Source of the DNA: an uncultured Prevotella sp.
Lineage (GTDB): Bacteria > Bacteroidota > Bacteroidia > Bacteroidales > Bacteroidaceae
DNA length: 62,689 nucleotides
Reading direction: 5' to 3'
NCBI GenBank assembly: GCA_900768785.1
Contig: CAAGEG010000016.1
Span: 1-62,689, forward strand
The notes under the pieces were generated by a model. That model made no database searches, had not been told where the DNA came from, and saw nothing but the letters and a program-made list of their open reading frames with translations. Below are positions 1-7,741 of the stretch, in pieces (position 1 is the first letter of the stretch; every line of letters begins with the position of its first letter). The translations under genes and the position numbers were made by a program.

Positions 1-20
1 ATAATTATTCCATTTTCGCT

Positions 21-60
21 ACTGATGCTTTATGATGCTTTATGATGCTCTATGATGCTT
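21..60. repeat. 10-bp tandem repeat, four copies
   Basis: Four consecutive 10-bp units of the form TATGATGCTT, with the first and third slightly changed, run head to tail. No gene overlaps them convincingly. They look like slipped-strand tandem repeats in non-coding accessory DNA. Confidence 0.8.
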
Positions 61-151
61 TAGAAGAAATTTTACCCTTTCCTGATTGTGCGAAATTATA
101 AATTTGTATTGCAAACGCAATGAAAAGTGCACCCACATTGCGGGCGCAAAA

Positions 152-230
152 TACTGATTTTTTAACATAACTAAAACTTTCTTTGCAAAAAAGTGGGTAG
201 ATAATTCTGAACAAGGATTAGTTATTTCTT
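152..230. repeat. dispersed repeat, left copy
   Basis: This stretch aligns without gaps, at an offset of exactly 3420 bp, with 3572-3650. Both contain TTTAACAT, a CTTTGC block and TTCTGAACAmGGATTAGTTATT-like sequence (shared parts only, with mismatches). The pair brackets the DUF1349/HD/ATPase module. The right copy contains a good -7 promoter box; in this copy the box is degraded. Confidence 0.6.
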
Positions 231-381
231 TACTGAACACGGATTGAACGGGTGAATCAGTTAAGGGATTGAAAGATTTTATTGCTGTCCGGTAAAACTT
301 TTGCAAAGAAAATAAATTAGGGCTGACACTTCTCACGAGGTATCAACCCTTTTGGTTATCTTTGGATAAGATAGGCTGCAC

Positions 382-415
382 TCGGCATAGCCAAGCAAGC
401 TTGACTCTGCTCTCG
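382..415. repeat. imperfect direct repeat, copy 1
   Basis: This copy starts TCGGCATAGCC and ends TCTGCTCTCG. It is repeated imperfectly at 429-464, 47 bp further on. The second copy overlaps the 3' end of the transposase remnant, so the repeat seems to sit at the junction where the insertion sequence was truncated. Confidence 0.6.
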
Positions 416-428
416 TTTGCACGATATT

Positions 429-464
429 TCGGCATAATCCAAACAAGTTTAGCTTCTGCTCTCG
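429..464. repeat. imperfect direct repeat, copy 2
   Basis: Second copy of the TCGGCATA...TCTGCTCTCG repeat whose first copy is at 382-415. It carries two extra bases and several substitutions. The stop codon that ends the reading frame of the transposase remnant lies inside it. Confidence 0.6.
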
Positions 465-735
465 CTACTCCATCGGTTGTATGAGACAACTTTCGGGAAG
501 AGGTGACGCATATGTCTGCATACCTTCTCTATATAGAAATGTTTCAGGCAACGGTAGCCTGAATCATGAAACAGTATCATGATTAGCATAATTTCAGCTT
601 TTGACATGGTTGGCTTGCGGTGATATTGCCGTTTCTTTTCTGATTTAAGTGTATATTTTCCATCATGTCATCAAAAAACTTGCAAAAATCATCTGCAATA
701 CAAAATAATTCTGTAAATTTGTCCTCAGTGATCAT
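449..735 (-). pseudogene. IS982-type transposase, N-terminal remnant, frameshifted
   Basis: Read on the minus strand from 735, the frame gives MITEDKFTELFCIADDFCKF, followed by DDMMENI. A one-base shift near 657 then joins a second frame containing KSEKKRQYHRKPTMSKAEI and, soon after, DSGYRCLKHFYIEKVCRH and LFPKVVSYNR, which stops at 449. This is the helical N-terminal region I recognise from Bacteroidales IS982-family transposases. The DDE catalytic core that should follow is absent. The remnant is therefore both frameshifted and 3' truncated and cannot be active. A probable terminal repeat of the same element lies upstream of its start at 822-840. Confidence 0.75.
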
Positions 736-821
736 AGCGATTATTGTTTGTAATCCTTTGTATTTCAGCACTATAAAGTTACAACGATTTTCGCCAATCA
801 CCAAATTTTCATGCACTTATA

Positions 822-840
822 TTTCGTCGAACTCACGTTA
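822..840 (-). mobile_element. probable IS terminal inverted repeat (left end)
   Basis: On the minus strand this reads TAACGTGAGTTCGACGAAA, about 90 bp upstream of the start of the transposase remnant, where an IS982-type terminal repeat would lie. A near copy, without any transposase, occurs at 7742-7760. Assignment as an IS end rests on position and the second copy only. Confidence 0.4.
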
Positions 841-848
841 TATTAGAC

Positions 849-1589
849 TTGCATTATCTTATGCACCATAATTATAACAATGAAAAAATGATTATCATGA
901 GCATATTTGCAATGCTGTCGGGACTGTTTCCTTGTCAGGCCAATGCCGACACTAATGTAGTTCGTTCGGATGAGGAGTTTTCTATGACTCTGAACATTGA
1001 AAATTTCAAATGGACTCGCCAACCAGAGAGTTGCGTCATCAAGGGTGATACCATAGAGGTGGTCACCAAACCTTGCACAGACCTTTGGCAACGCACCTAT
1101 TATCATTTCCGCAACGACAATGCACCTGTATTCCAGATGGAGACAGAGGAGAAATTTTTCAGTTTCATCGTGAAGACCGATTTCACTGAAAGCCATCATC
1201 GCTTTGACCAATGCGGCATTGTCCTTTACCTCGACAGCAACAACTGGCTAAAGGGCAGTGTGGAGTATGAAAACGAAGAGTTTCAACATCTGGGAAGCGT
1301 AGTGACCAACAACGGATATTCTGATTGGGCAACAACGGCAATTCCCGCCCAAGTAAAGATGATGTGGTACAGGCTCTCGCGCAGAGAGGATGACTATTGC
1401 ATCGAGTGCTCACAAGACGGTGTTCGCTTCACACAGATGCGAGTATGCCACATGCATCAGGCTGGAGGCAAAATTCGGTTTGGTATATATGCCTGCTCTC
1501 CGGAACAGTCGTCTTTCAAGGCCATCTTCACCGACATGAAACTGACAGAATGTGCATGGAAAGCCCACGATGGGCAGCAGCCGGATTAA
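849..1589 (+). CDS. DUF1349 (concanavalin A-like) protein, probably secreted
   Basis: The core from about residue 46, beginning MTLNIENFKWTRQP and continuing through TDLWQRTYYHFRNDNAP and HRFDQCGIVLY, matches the DUF1349 family, a beta-sandwich fold related to concanavalin A-like lectins. The biochemical role of the family is unclear. The residues before the core look like a signal peptide (hydrophobic run around residues 14-27, then ANA before Asp). A start at 888 would give a compact signal peptide. An alternative cytoplasmic start is ATG 984, which has GAGGAG at 972-977. The HD-domain gene follows after 14 bp, so the two are probably co-transcribed. GC content is higher than in the flanking AT-rich DNA, consistent with accessory origin. 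Confidence 0.7.
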   Translation: MHYLMHHNYNNEKMIIMSIFAMLSGLFPCQANADTNVVRSDEEFSMTLNIENFKWTRQPESCVIKGDTIEVVTKPCTDLWQRTYYHFRNDNAPVFQMETEEKFFSFIVKTDFTESHHRFDQCGIVLYLDSNNWLKGSVEYENEEFQHLGSVVTNNGYSDWATTAIPAQVKMMWYRLSRREDDYCIECSQDGVRFTQMRVCHMHQAGGKIRFGIYACSPEQSSFKAIFTDMKLTECAWKAHDGQQPD

Positions 1590-1603
1590 ATAAAGATTAG
1601 ACA

Positions 1604-2101
1604 ATGAATAAAATAGAAAATTTGGCTCTCGCCATGATTGACTATAACAATGGCGACCCGAAACGCATACAGCATACTACTAAAGTTCATGCCTACGCCT
1701 CTATGATTGGCAAATGCGAAGGGCTGGACGAGGAAACGCAGTTCATACTCGAAAGTGCAGCCCTCGTTCATGACATTGGAATAAGAGCGAGCGAAAAGAA
1801 ATATGGACACCAGAACGGCAAGCTTCAGGAACAGGAAGGTCCTGCCGTAGCCCGTGAATTGCTAATGCGACTCGGCGGTTTTACCGACCAGCAAATTGAA
1901 CGCATCTGTTGGCTCGTAGGTCATCATCATACTTACCATGTGTGCGAGGATTTGGATTATCAGATACTCATCGAGGCAGACTTCCTCGTCAATCTGTATG
2001 AGGACAACGAATCCCCTAATGCTATACGTGCCGTTGGCAAGAACATCTTCCACACACAAAGCGGAACAAGAATGTTTGAAACAATGTATGGATCCAAATG
2101 A
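1604..2101 (+). CDS. HD-domain phosphohydrolase
   Basis: A 165-residue protein with the HD metal-binding pattern: H24, the pair H56-D57 in LVHDIG, a histidine cluster at 107-109 (VGHHHTYH), and D126 in EADFL. HD proteins hydrolyse phosphoester bonds, often in nucleotides, but the substrate here cannot be read from sequence. It is a single-domain protein of a size common for predicted HD hydrolases in Bacteroides. It follows the DUF1349 gene by 14 bp, which suggests one operon. Its stop is followed within 25 bp by the 32-bp-period repeats that precede the ATPase gene. Confidence 0.8.
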   Translation: MNKIENLALAMIDYNNGDPKRIQHTTKVHAYASMIGKCEGLDEETQFILESAALVHDIGIRASEKKYGHQNGKLQEQEGPAVARELLMRLGGFTDQQIERICWLVGHHHTYHVCEDLDYQILIEADFLVNLYEDNESPNAIRAVGKNIFHTQSGTRMFETMYGSK

Positions 2102-2124
2102 TTTCCATTGCGCCACAGAGCAAC

Positions 2125-2212
2125 ACACTTTTAAGGACGTAAAAATGCGAATTATCACACTTTTAAGGACGTAAAAATGCGAGATCAAACATTTTTAAGG
2201 ACGAAAATCGCA
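2125..2212 (+). repeat. three repeats with exact 32-bp period before the ATPase gene
   Basis: Copies start at 2125 and 2157, which are identical over 26 bp (core TTTTAAGGACGTAAAAATGC), with a third, degenerate copy at about 2189-2212. The TTTTAAGG element recurs at 2129, 2161 and 2193, exactly 32 bp apart, roughly three helical turns. The array ends just upstream of the predicted -33/-7 promoter of the AAA ATPase gene. Even phasing and position favour an operator or protein-binding array. Only three copies exist and their spacers are short, so it is not a CRISPR. Confidence 0.75.
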
Positions 2213-2213
2213 C

Positions 2214-2240
2214 TTGTGTTGATAATAATTTGTATATTTG
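2214..2240 (+). promoter_or_regulatory. predicted promoter of the AAA ATPase gene
   Basis: TATATTTG at 2233-2240 fits the Bacteroidota -7 box TAnnTTTG, with a TTG at 2214-2216 as the -33 element. The box covers the TTG codon at 2238, so translation cannot sensibly begin there. This supports ATG 2268 as the start. Confidence 0.6.
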
Positions 2241-2267
2241 TCGCAGAAAATCAAGACTTTAGGCAAT

Positions 2268-3557
2268 ATGGAGAGAGACGCGATAAGACTGTTGTATGAA
2301 TGGAAGGCACGAGCCAACCGAAAACCGTTGATTATACGAGGTGCAAGACAGGTGGGCAAGACCTGGCTTATGATGGAGTTTGCACGTAAAGCATACGACA
2401 AGTGGATATATGTAAACTTCGAGGACGAAGAGATGCTCAAGCATGTGTTTGAGCCAGATTTTGACATACCAAGAATCATCGATGCCCTCAGTCTGCGCTT
2501 TCATACTGACATAGACAAAGACACTCTGCTGATATTCGACGAGATACAAGCCGCACCAAGAGGTGTTACATCGTTGAAATATTTCTGCGAGAAAGCCCCT
2601 GAGTATCATGTTGTCACGGCTGGTTCGCTGTTGGGTATATCAATGCATAGCGGAGATTCATTCCCGGTCGGGAAGGTTGATTTCCTAAATCTTATGCCAA
2701 TGATCTTTACGGAGTTTTTAAGGGCTGCCGGGCATGAACGAGAGGCTAAGCTCATCATGGAATCCAAATGGGACTCTATAACTTATGTTAAAGACCGCAT
2801 CGTCCAACTGCTGCGATCGTATTACTATGTAGGCGGAATGCCTGAGGCGGTAAAGGCATATTGTGAAGGACTGGGCTTTGATGAAGTAAGGCGCATACAG
2901 TCGAATATACTCATGACATACGAGAACGATTTCTCAAAACATGCTCCTGCAAACGAGGTGCCGCGAATCAGGATGGTGTGGCACAGCATAACGAGCCAGC
3001 TTGCCAAGGAGAACCGCAAGTTCATCTACGGCGTGTTGCGTCAGGGAGCAAGGGCTAAGGATTTCGAGGTTGCCGTAGAATGGCTTCACGATGCGGGATT
3101 GATATATAAGGTGAACCGCACTAAGAGTGGCGAGATGCCGTTGAGCGCATTTGAGGATTTCGGCACATTCAAGTTGTTCATGCTCGACGTGGGACTGATG
3201 TGTGCCATGAACAAACTTTCCTCCAATGCCATACTTCTCGGCAATGACATCTTTTCCACTTATCGTGGTGCGATGACCGAGCAATACGTCTGCCAGCAAC
3301 TTGTCGGTGAGGTGGATTCAATTTATTACTGGTCTGCCGACAACTCACGGGGTGAGATAGACTTTCTCGTTCAGAATGGCGACAAGATAATCCCCTTAGA
3401 GGTGAAGGCTGAGGAAAATCTCAAGGCCAAGAGTCTTTCTGCCTTCGTAGCCCGCTACCCCTCGCTGCATGCCATCCGTCTTTCGATGTCCGACTATCGT
3501 GAGCAGGACTGGATGACCAATATTCCGCTATATGCCGCTTGCAGAATTAACAGATGA
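2268..3557 (+). CDS. AAA ATPase with C-terminal DUF4143 domain
   Basis: A 429-residue protein. Walker A is GARQVGKT (residues 25-32) and Walker B is LLIFDEIQ with D91-E92. The C-terminal DUF4143 region contains RGEIDFLV and IIPLEVKAE around residues 360-385. That is the D...ExK arrangement of PD-(D/E)xK nuclease-like folds, although activity is unproven in this family. These ATPases occur in many near-copies in Bacteroidales genomes and their cellular role is unknown. The start is ATG 2268, because an upstream in-frame TTG at 2238 lies inside the -7 promoter box. The gene has its own promoter behind three phased 32-bp repeats, which may be its operator. Confidence 0.88.
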   Translation: MERDAIRLLYEWKARANRKPLIIRGARQVGKTWLMMEFARKAYDKWIYVNFEDEEMLKHVFEPDFDIPRIIDALSLRFHTDIDKDTLLIFDEIQAAPRGVTSLKYFCEKAPEYHVVTAGSLLGISMHSGDSFPVGKVDFLNLMPMIFTEFLRAAGHEREAKLIMESKWDSITYVKDRIVQLLRSYYYVGGMPEAVKAYCEGLGFDEVRRIQSNILMTYENDFSKHAPANEVPRIRMVWHSITSQLAKENRKFIYGVLRQGARAKDFEVAVEWLHDAGLIYKVNRTKSGEMPLSAFEDFGTFKLFMLDVGLMCAMNKLSSNAILLGNDIFSTYRGAMTEQYVCQQLVGEVDSIYYWSADNSRGEIDFLVQNGDKIIPLEVKAEENLKAKSLSAFVARYPSLHAIRLSMSDYREQDWMTNIPLYAACRINR

Positions 3558-3571
3558 AAGAGAACATGCGA

Positions 3572-3650
3572 AAATTGAATATTTAACATTATAAAACCTA
3601 CCTTTGCGAAAAACGGGAAAATATTTCTGAACACGGATTAGTTATTGTAG
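3572..3650. repeat. dispersed repeat, right copy, with a promoter-like core
   Basis: Partner of 152-230 at a constant offset of 3420 bp. It contains TACCTTTG at 3598-3605, a match to the -7 box, pointing right into the 444-bp gene-free stretch before ino1. The rest of 3558-4001 holds no convincing gene. Confidence 0.55.
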
Positions 3651-3901
3651 CGGGTGTTACATAACATTCTCAAGATTAAGAAGGGCGCAAGATGGAGTGC
3701 ATAAAGGAGCGTAAAGGACCAGAAAAGCCAATGTTATAAGGTAAAAATAGTTATCTGCGGTATAACGACCGATATGGGTTAAATACATCTTTGTCAAAAT
3801 AGGTAAATCCACAAATATTAAGAAGATGGAATAACATTAACCAATATAGTTAAATTAGATAAATAAAAAATGAAAAACAACAAATATAAATTTGTTTTAG
3901 C

Positions 3902-3909
3902 TACATTTG
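3902..3909 (+). promoter_or_regulatory. predicted -7 box for the ino1 operon
   Basis: TACATTTG matches the Bacteroidota TAnnTTTG box about 92 bp upstream of the ino1 start. No clear -33 TTTG lies at the usual spacing, so the call rests on the -7 box alone. The leader between it and the ATG is AT-rich with no obvious riboswitch fold. Confidence 0.45.
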
Positions 3910-4001
3910 CAATTACTTAAACAAAAGACCAAAACCTTAAATAATTGAAATAGATTAAATGAATAACACATTTATAAACAAATAAAACAAATAGGATATA
4001 A

Positions 4002-5306
4002 ATGAAAAAGACAAATGTTATGCCTGCAGAAGGCAAATTAGGAATACTCTGTGTAGGTCTGGGAGCCGTAAGTTCTACTTTTATTACAGGAACATTAATG
4101 ATTCGCAAAGGTATGGGTAAACCAATTGGTTCCATCACTCAAATGGCAAATATCCGTGTTGGAAAAGGAGAAGACGCAAGATACAAGAAAGTGTCAGATA
4201 TTGTATCTATGACATCTTTGGATGATATAGAATTTGGAGCTTGGGACATTTTACCAGACAATGCATTTGAAAGTTCTATGCATGCAGAAGTTCTTCGTGA
4301 TAGAGATATTTATCCTGTAAAGGAAGAATTGGAGAAAATAATTCCGATGAAAGGAATTTATGATTCCAATTACGTAAAAGCACTTGAAGGAACATGGACG
4401 AAAGACACTAAGTTATCACGTTGGGAACTAATGGAGCAAGTTCGTGAAGATATTCAAAAGTTTAAAAAAGAGCATGGATGTAGTCGTATTGTTGTTATTT
4501 GGGCTGCATCAACAGAGATATACGTACCTCGCAATGCCGAAATTCATGACAGCCTTGAAGCATTTGAGACCGCGATGAAGACAGATGACCGTGAACACAT
4601 TTCCCCTTCAATGTGTTACGCATATGCTGCATTGTCGGAGGGAGCTCCATTTGTCATGGGCGCACCTAACACCTGCCTTGACATTCCTGCCATGTGGCAA
4701 TATTCAGAAAAAACAAACACTCCAATAGCAGGAAAAGATTTTAAAACCGGACAAACAATGATGAAGACCGTACTATCTGCAGCTTTCCGTACAAGGATGC
4801 TTGGCGTTAGCGGTTGGTTCTCTACAAATATTCTTGGTAACAGAGATGGTTTGGTTCTTGATGTGCCTGAGAATTTCAAGACCAAAGAAGTAAGTAAATT
4901 AGGTGTAATAGATACAATATTAAAAGGAGACGAATATCCTGATCTTTATGGAGATATATTCCATAAAGTACGTATCAACTATTATCCTCCACGTAATGAT
5001 GACAAAGAAGGTTGGGACAATATTGACATTTTTGGTTGGATGGGTTATCCGATGCAGATAAAAGTTGATTTCCTATGTAAAGATTCAATCTTGGCAGCCC
5101 CATTACTTCTTGACCTTGCATTGTTTAGCGACTTGGCATTAAGAGCTGGTAAGAGCGGAATTCAAACATGGTTGTCATTCTATCTGAAAAGTCCTATGCA
5201 TGATGACAATAGCCAACCGATACACGATTTATTCCAACAATATACTATACTAAAAAATGCGATACGTGAGATGGGTGGATATGAAGCAGATGAACCTATT
5301 GACTAA
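4002..5306 (+). CDS. ino1: myo-inositol-1-phosphate synthase
   Basis: A 434-residue NAD-dependent enzyme converting glucose-6-phosphate to 1L-myo-inositol-1-phosphate. The N-terminal Rossmann segment ILCVGLGAVSSTFITG (about residues 14-29), the central VIWAASTE motif and the core FKTGQTMMKT are characteristic of the bacterial/archaeal branch of the family. In Bacteroides this enzyme feeds synthesis of inositol phospholipids and inositol sphingolipids, whose CDP-alcohol phosphotransferase and phosphatase genes usually lie beside it. Neither is found here. Instead the gene overlaps a membrane-anchored protein gene, which in turn overlaps a MORN/GH25 lipoprotein gene, so the three are probably one translationally coupled operon. 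Confidence 0.93.
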   Translation: MKKTNVMPAEGKLGILCVGLGAVSSTFITGTLMIRKGMGKPIGSITQMANIRVGKGEDARYKKVSDIVSMTSLDDIEFGAWDILPDNAFESSMHAEVLRDRDIYPVKEELEKIIPMKGIYDSNYVKALEGTWTKDTKLSRWELMEQVREDIQKFKKEHGCSRIVVIWAASTEIYVPRNAEIHDSLEAFETAMKTDDREHISPSMCYAYAALSEGAPFVMGAPNTCLDIPAMWQYSEKTNTPIAGKDFKTGQTMMKTVLSAAFRTRMLGVSGWFSTNILGNRDGLVLDVPENFKTKEVSKLGVIDTILKGDEYPDLYGDIFHKVRINYYPPRNDDKEGWDNIDIFGWMGYPMQIKVDFLCKDSILAAPLLLDLALFSDLALRAGKSGIQTWLSFYLKSPMHDDNSQPIHDLFQQYTILKNAIREMGGYEADEPID

Positions 5307-6330
5307 AATTAATAATCATAAAAGCATAATACTGCAATCGCTATTGTTAATACTTATAGCGATTGTTTTTTTATATATATACTCGTTCAAGACTTTATCC
5401 ATTGAAGAAATGGAAAATTCTTGTGCGCTTATAAAGTACGTAAATACATACAGTTTAAATGCGAACGGTAAAACCATTGCATGGTTTAACCATATCGGCA
5501 ATGACTTAGAGCCGAAAGATATTTCCACACGAGCATGTGAAAAAACGATAGAGAGTTCATTTATTACAGCATGTTGGATTAACAAATATGCTATTTTACC
5601 ATCATGTAATGGGACAATGTTAACAATTCAAGACAGCACCCAATCTATACGTTTACAAAAACTTAATGGTCGCATCAGACCAATAATAAAAACAAAAATT
5701 GCCATACTTGCAGAACAAATAAAGTTATTGGAAAATAAAAAAAATGATATTGAATATTATTTAAGCATCCATAACGTCAACGATGAAGGTTATACTATAA
5801 TAGCCAATCATCATGACATATTAAAAAAAGAACTATCTGACGCAAGAATAACACTCAATGCACTACAAAAAGCAATAAAAGCAAAACATCTTTCAATTAT
5901 AAGAAAAGAGAATTACACTCTTTTATATAAAGACGAGCATGGTAAAAACAAGAACAAAACATGTAGATTAATAACAAAAGGGAAGAAAAGTGCGTTGTGT
6001 TTGATACAAACATCAGACAAGATAACGCCCCAAAATGCAAAACCATTATACTTTAATAAATGGTTTGCTCCTAAGATTGATAACGGAAGAGAGATAATTA
6101 ATATAACCGAACCATTTTGCATATTACAAAAACAATTGTCAGGAGACATTCATAGTGTAGCAAACTCTGGTACGATAAAGAATAACCACATATCCAATAT
6201 GCCATTAGACATCATTCCTGATATCAGCCCTATATTCACTTCAGAAGGAAGGCCAATGGGAATTATTTATAAAGGAGATGTACTATCACCCCGGAATCAT
6301 GGTTCAAACTATAAAAACCTGCTGCAATGA
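5281..6330 (+). CDS. membrane-anchored protein, possibly inactive trypsin-like fold with coiled-coil insert
   Basis: With ATG 5281 as start (26-bp overlap with ino1; 5257 and 5290 are alternatives) the protein has 349 residues. One N-terminal membrane segment spans about residues 16-37, and the rest is probably periplasmic. A helical, charged coiled-coil-like insert runs from about 141 to 207. Around it, several stretches resemble landmarks of S1/trypsin-like proteases. SSFITACWINKYAILPSC (about 92-109) stands where GxGFxxxxxxxxTNxH is expected, ALCLIQT (about 238-244) where DLALL is expected, and DISPIFTSEGRPMGII (about 314-329) where the active-site Ser and G-x-x-x-G-I strand are expected. 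None of the catalytic His, Asp or Ser residues is in place. The fold assignment is inference. The gene overlaps the MORN/GH25 gene by 4 bp. Confidence 0.6.
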   Translation: MKQMNLLTKINNHKSIILQSLLLILIAIVFLYIYSFKTLSIEEMENSCALIKYVNTYSLNANGKTIAWFNHIGNDLEPKDISTRACEKTIESSFITACWINKYAILPSCNGTMLTIQDSTQSIRLQKLNGRIRPIIKTKIAILAEQIKLLENKKNDIEYYLSIHNVNDEGYTIIANHHDILKKELSDARITLNALQKAIKAKHLSIIRKENYTLLYKDEHGKNKNKTCRLITKGKKSALCLIQTSDKITPQNAKPLYFNKWFAPKIDNGREIINITEPFCILQKQLSGDIHSVANSGTIKNNHISNMPLDIIPDISPIFTSEGRPMGIIYKGDVLSPRNHGSNYKNLLQ

Positions 6331-7541
6331 ATACACGCATTTTAATTACCACATTATATACCATACTATTATTATGCGCATGTAGCAAGAAGACGCCAAC
6401 ACGAACAAATGTAATATTATCAGGTGATTATTCGTATCTTGGTGAAGTAAAAGACGGCAAAGCGCATGGTTTTGGTACACTTTCTTATAAGAATAGACTA
6501 TTATACTATGGCCAGTGGAATTACGGGCTACGAAATGGTTATGGCATAAGTATAGATTCATGTGGTCGTAAGATTTATGGCAAATGGCAGTCAGACAGTA
6601 TCATTACTGCTGTTGTTGTTGATTCTATCGGTACATATTCAGGAGAATTGGACAAAGACTTTTGTTTTTCCGGTCATGGGACATTATCAGGAGTCAAAGG
6701 CAATTGGTATAATGGCTCATGGGAAAAGGGCAAAAGGACAGGTTTCGGATGTGGAATAACATCAAATGGGAAAATAAAGGTTGGAGAATGGTCTAATGAT
6801 AAATATAAAGGAGAAAGACTCACATACACATCCGATCGTATTTATGGCATTGATATATCAAGATACCAACATGGGAAAGGGCGAAAAAAACATCCTATAA
6901 TATGGTCAAAACTCAGAATAAACAATCTTGGCCATATAAGTAACAAAAAGATTCATGGTTCTGTAGATTATCCGGTATCTTTCGTTTATATAAAATCAAC
7001 GGAAGGTACAACCATTCGTAATCCATATTATAAATCCGATTATCGTCAAGCTCGTGCTAATGGCATTAAATGTGGAGCATACCATTTCTTCTCTACAAAG
7101 TCTCCTGCAAACAAGCAAGCAATATATTTTATAAAAAACACGCAATTTTCAAAAGGAGACTTTCCTCCTGTATTAGATGTAGAGCCATCGGAGAAGCAGA
7201 TAAAAGAGATGGGTGGTGAGGCGGCTTTGTTTAGAGCAATAATGACATGGATGAAAATTGTAAAAAATCACACAGGTGTTAATCCGATACTTTATGTCAG
7301 TCAGCAGTTTGTCAACAAGCACCTATCATCAGCCCCATATATAATGCACAACTATTATGTGTGGATAGCACGCTACGGAGAATACAAGCCTGAAGTTCGT
7401 TTGTTGATATGGCAACTATCACCTGACGGGAGAGTAAACGGTATTCATGGAGATGTTGACATTAATGTTTTCAATGGATATAGTGACCTATTCAATGATT
7501 TTATATCTAAAGAATTAATAAAAAAGACGTTTTACCGGTAA
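6327..7541 (+). CDS. MORN-repeat GH25 muramidase lipoprotein
   Basis: A 404-residue lipoprotein. The signal peptide ends in LLLCAC with the lipidated cysteine at 19. Five MORN-like units follow (about 37-168), for example YLGEVKDGKAHGFGTLSY and YNGSWEKGKRTGFGCG. A GH25 lysozyme domain runs from about 172 to the end, with YGIDISRYQ (D176), PVLDVEP (D284, E286) and the closing VDINVFNG motif. D176, D284 and E286 correspond to the conserved acidic residues of GH25, so muramidase activity is likely. It would act on peptidoglycan from the inner face of the outer membrane or the cell surface. Its start overlaps the preceding stop (ATGA). A perfect 14-bp palindrome, TTTTACCGGTAAAA, spans the stop at 7530-7543 and may aid termination. 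Confidence 0.88.
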   Translation: MNTRILITTLYTILLLCACSKKTPTRTNVILSGDYSYLGEVKDGKAHGFGTLSYKNRLLYYGQWNYGLRNGYGISIDSCGRKIYGKWQSDSIITAVVVDSIGTYSGELDKDFCFSGHGTLSGVKGNWYNGSWEKGKRTGFGCGITSNGKIKVGEWSNDKYKGERLTYTSDRIYGIDISRYQHGKGRKKHPIIWSKLRINNLGHISNKKIHGSVDYPVSFVYIKSTEGTTIRNPYYKSDYRQARANGIKCGAYHFFSTKSPANKQAIYFIKNTQFSKGDFPPVLDVEPSEKQIKEMGGEAALFRAIMTWMKIVKNHTGVNPILYVSQQFVNKHLSSAPYIMHNYYVWIARYGEYKPEVRLLIWQLSPDGRVNGIHGDVDINVFNGYSDLFNDFISKELIKKTFYR

Positions 7542-7741
7542 AAGCCGGAATATATCCAAAAATAGAGGAAGCATACAACCTAATCAATTCCATCAGAGTC
7601 AAATTCTGCAACAAGAAAAAGAGACTTTAGGAGGACGGTATAAAAACTGCCGCATGCTCTCTGCGAGAGATTAAGTCCATACGCTCTCCCCACAGGATTC
7701 GTCGGTCGCATCAAATAACACGAGGGTGTGTCAATTGACGA

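Noticed and set aside
40..336. 98-codon minus-strand frame over the left repeat region
   Set aside because: Composition is that of non-coding DNA, it overlaps the 10-bp repeats and the dispersed repeat, and no domain or signal is recognisable.
2125..2212. CRISPR array
   Set aside because: Only three repeats, one degenerate, with spacers of a few bases and no cas genes; they sit at a promoter.
3910..4001. Riboswitch in the ino1 leader
   Set aside because: The leader is short and almost pure A/T with no stable stems.
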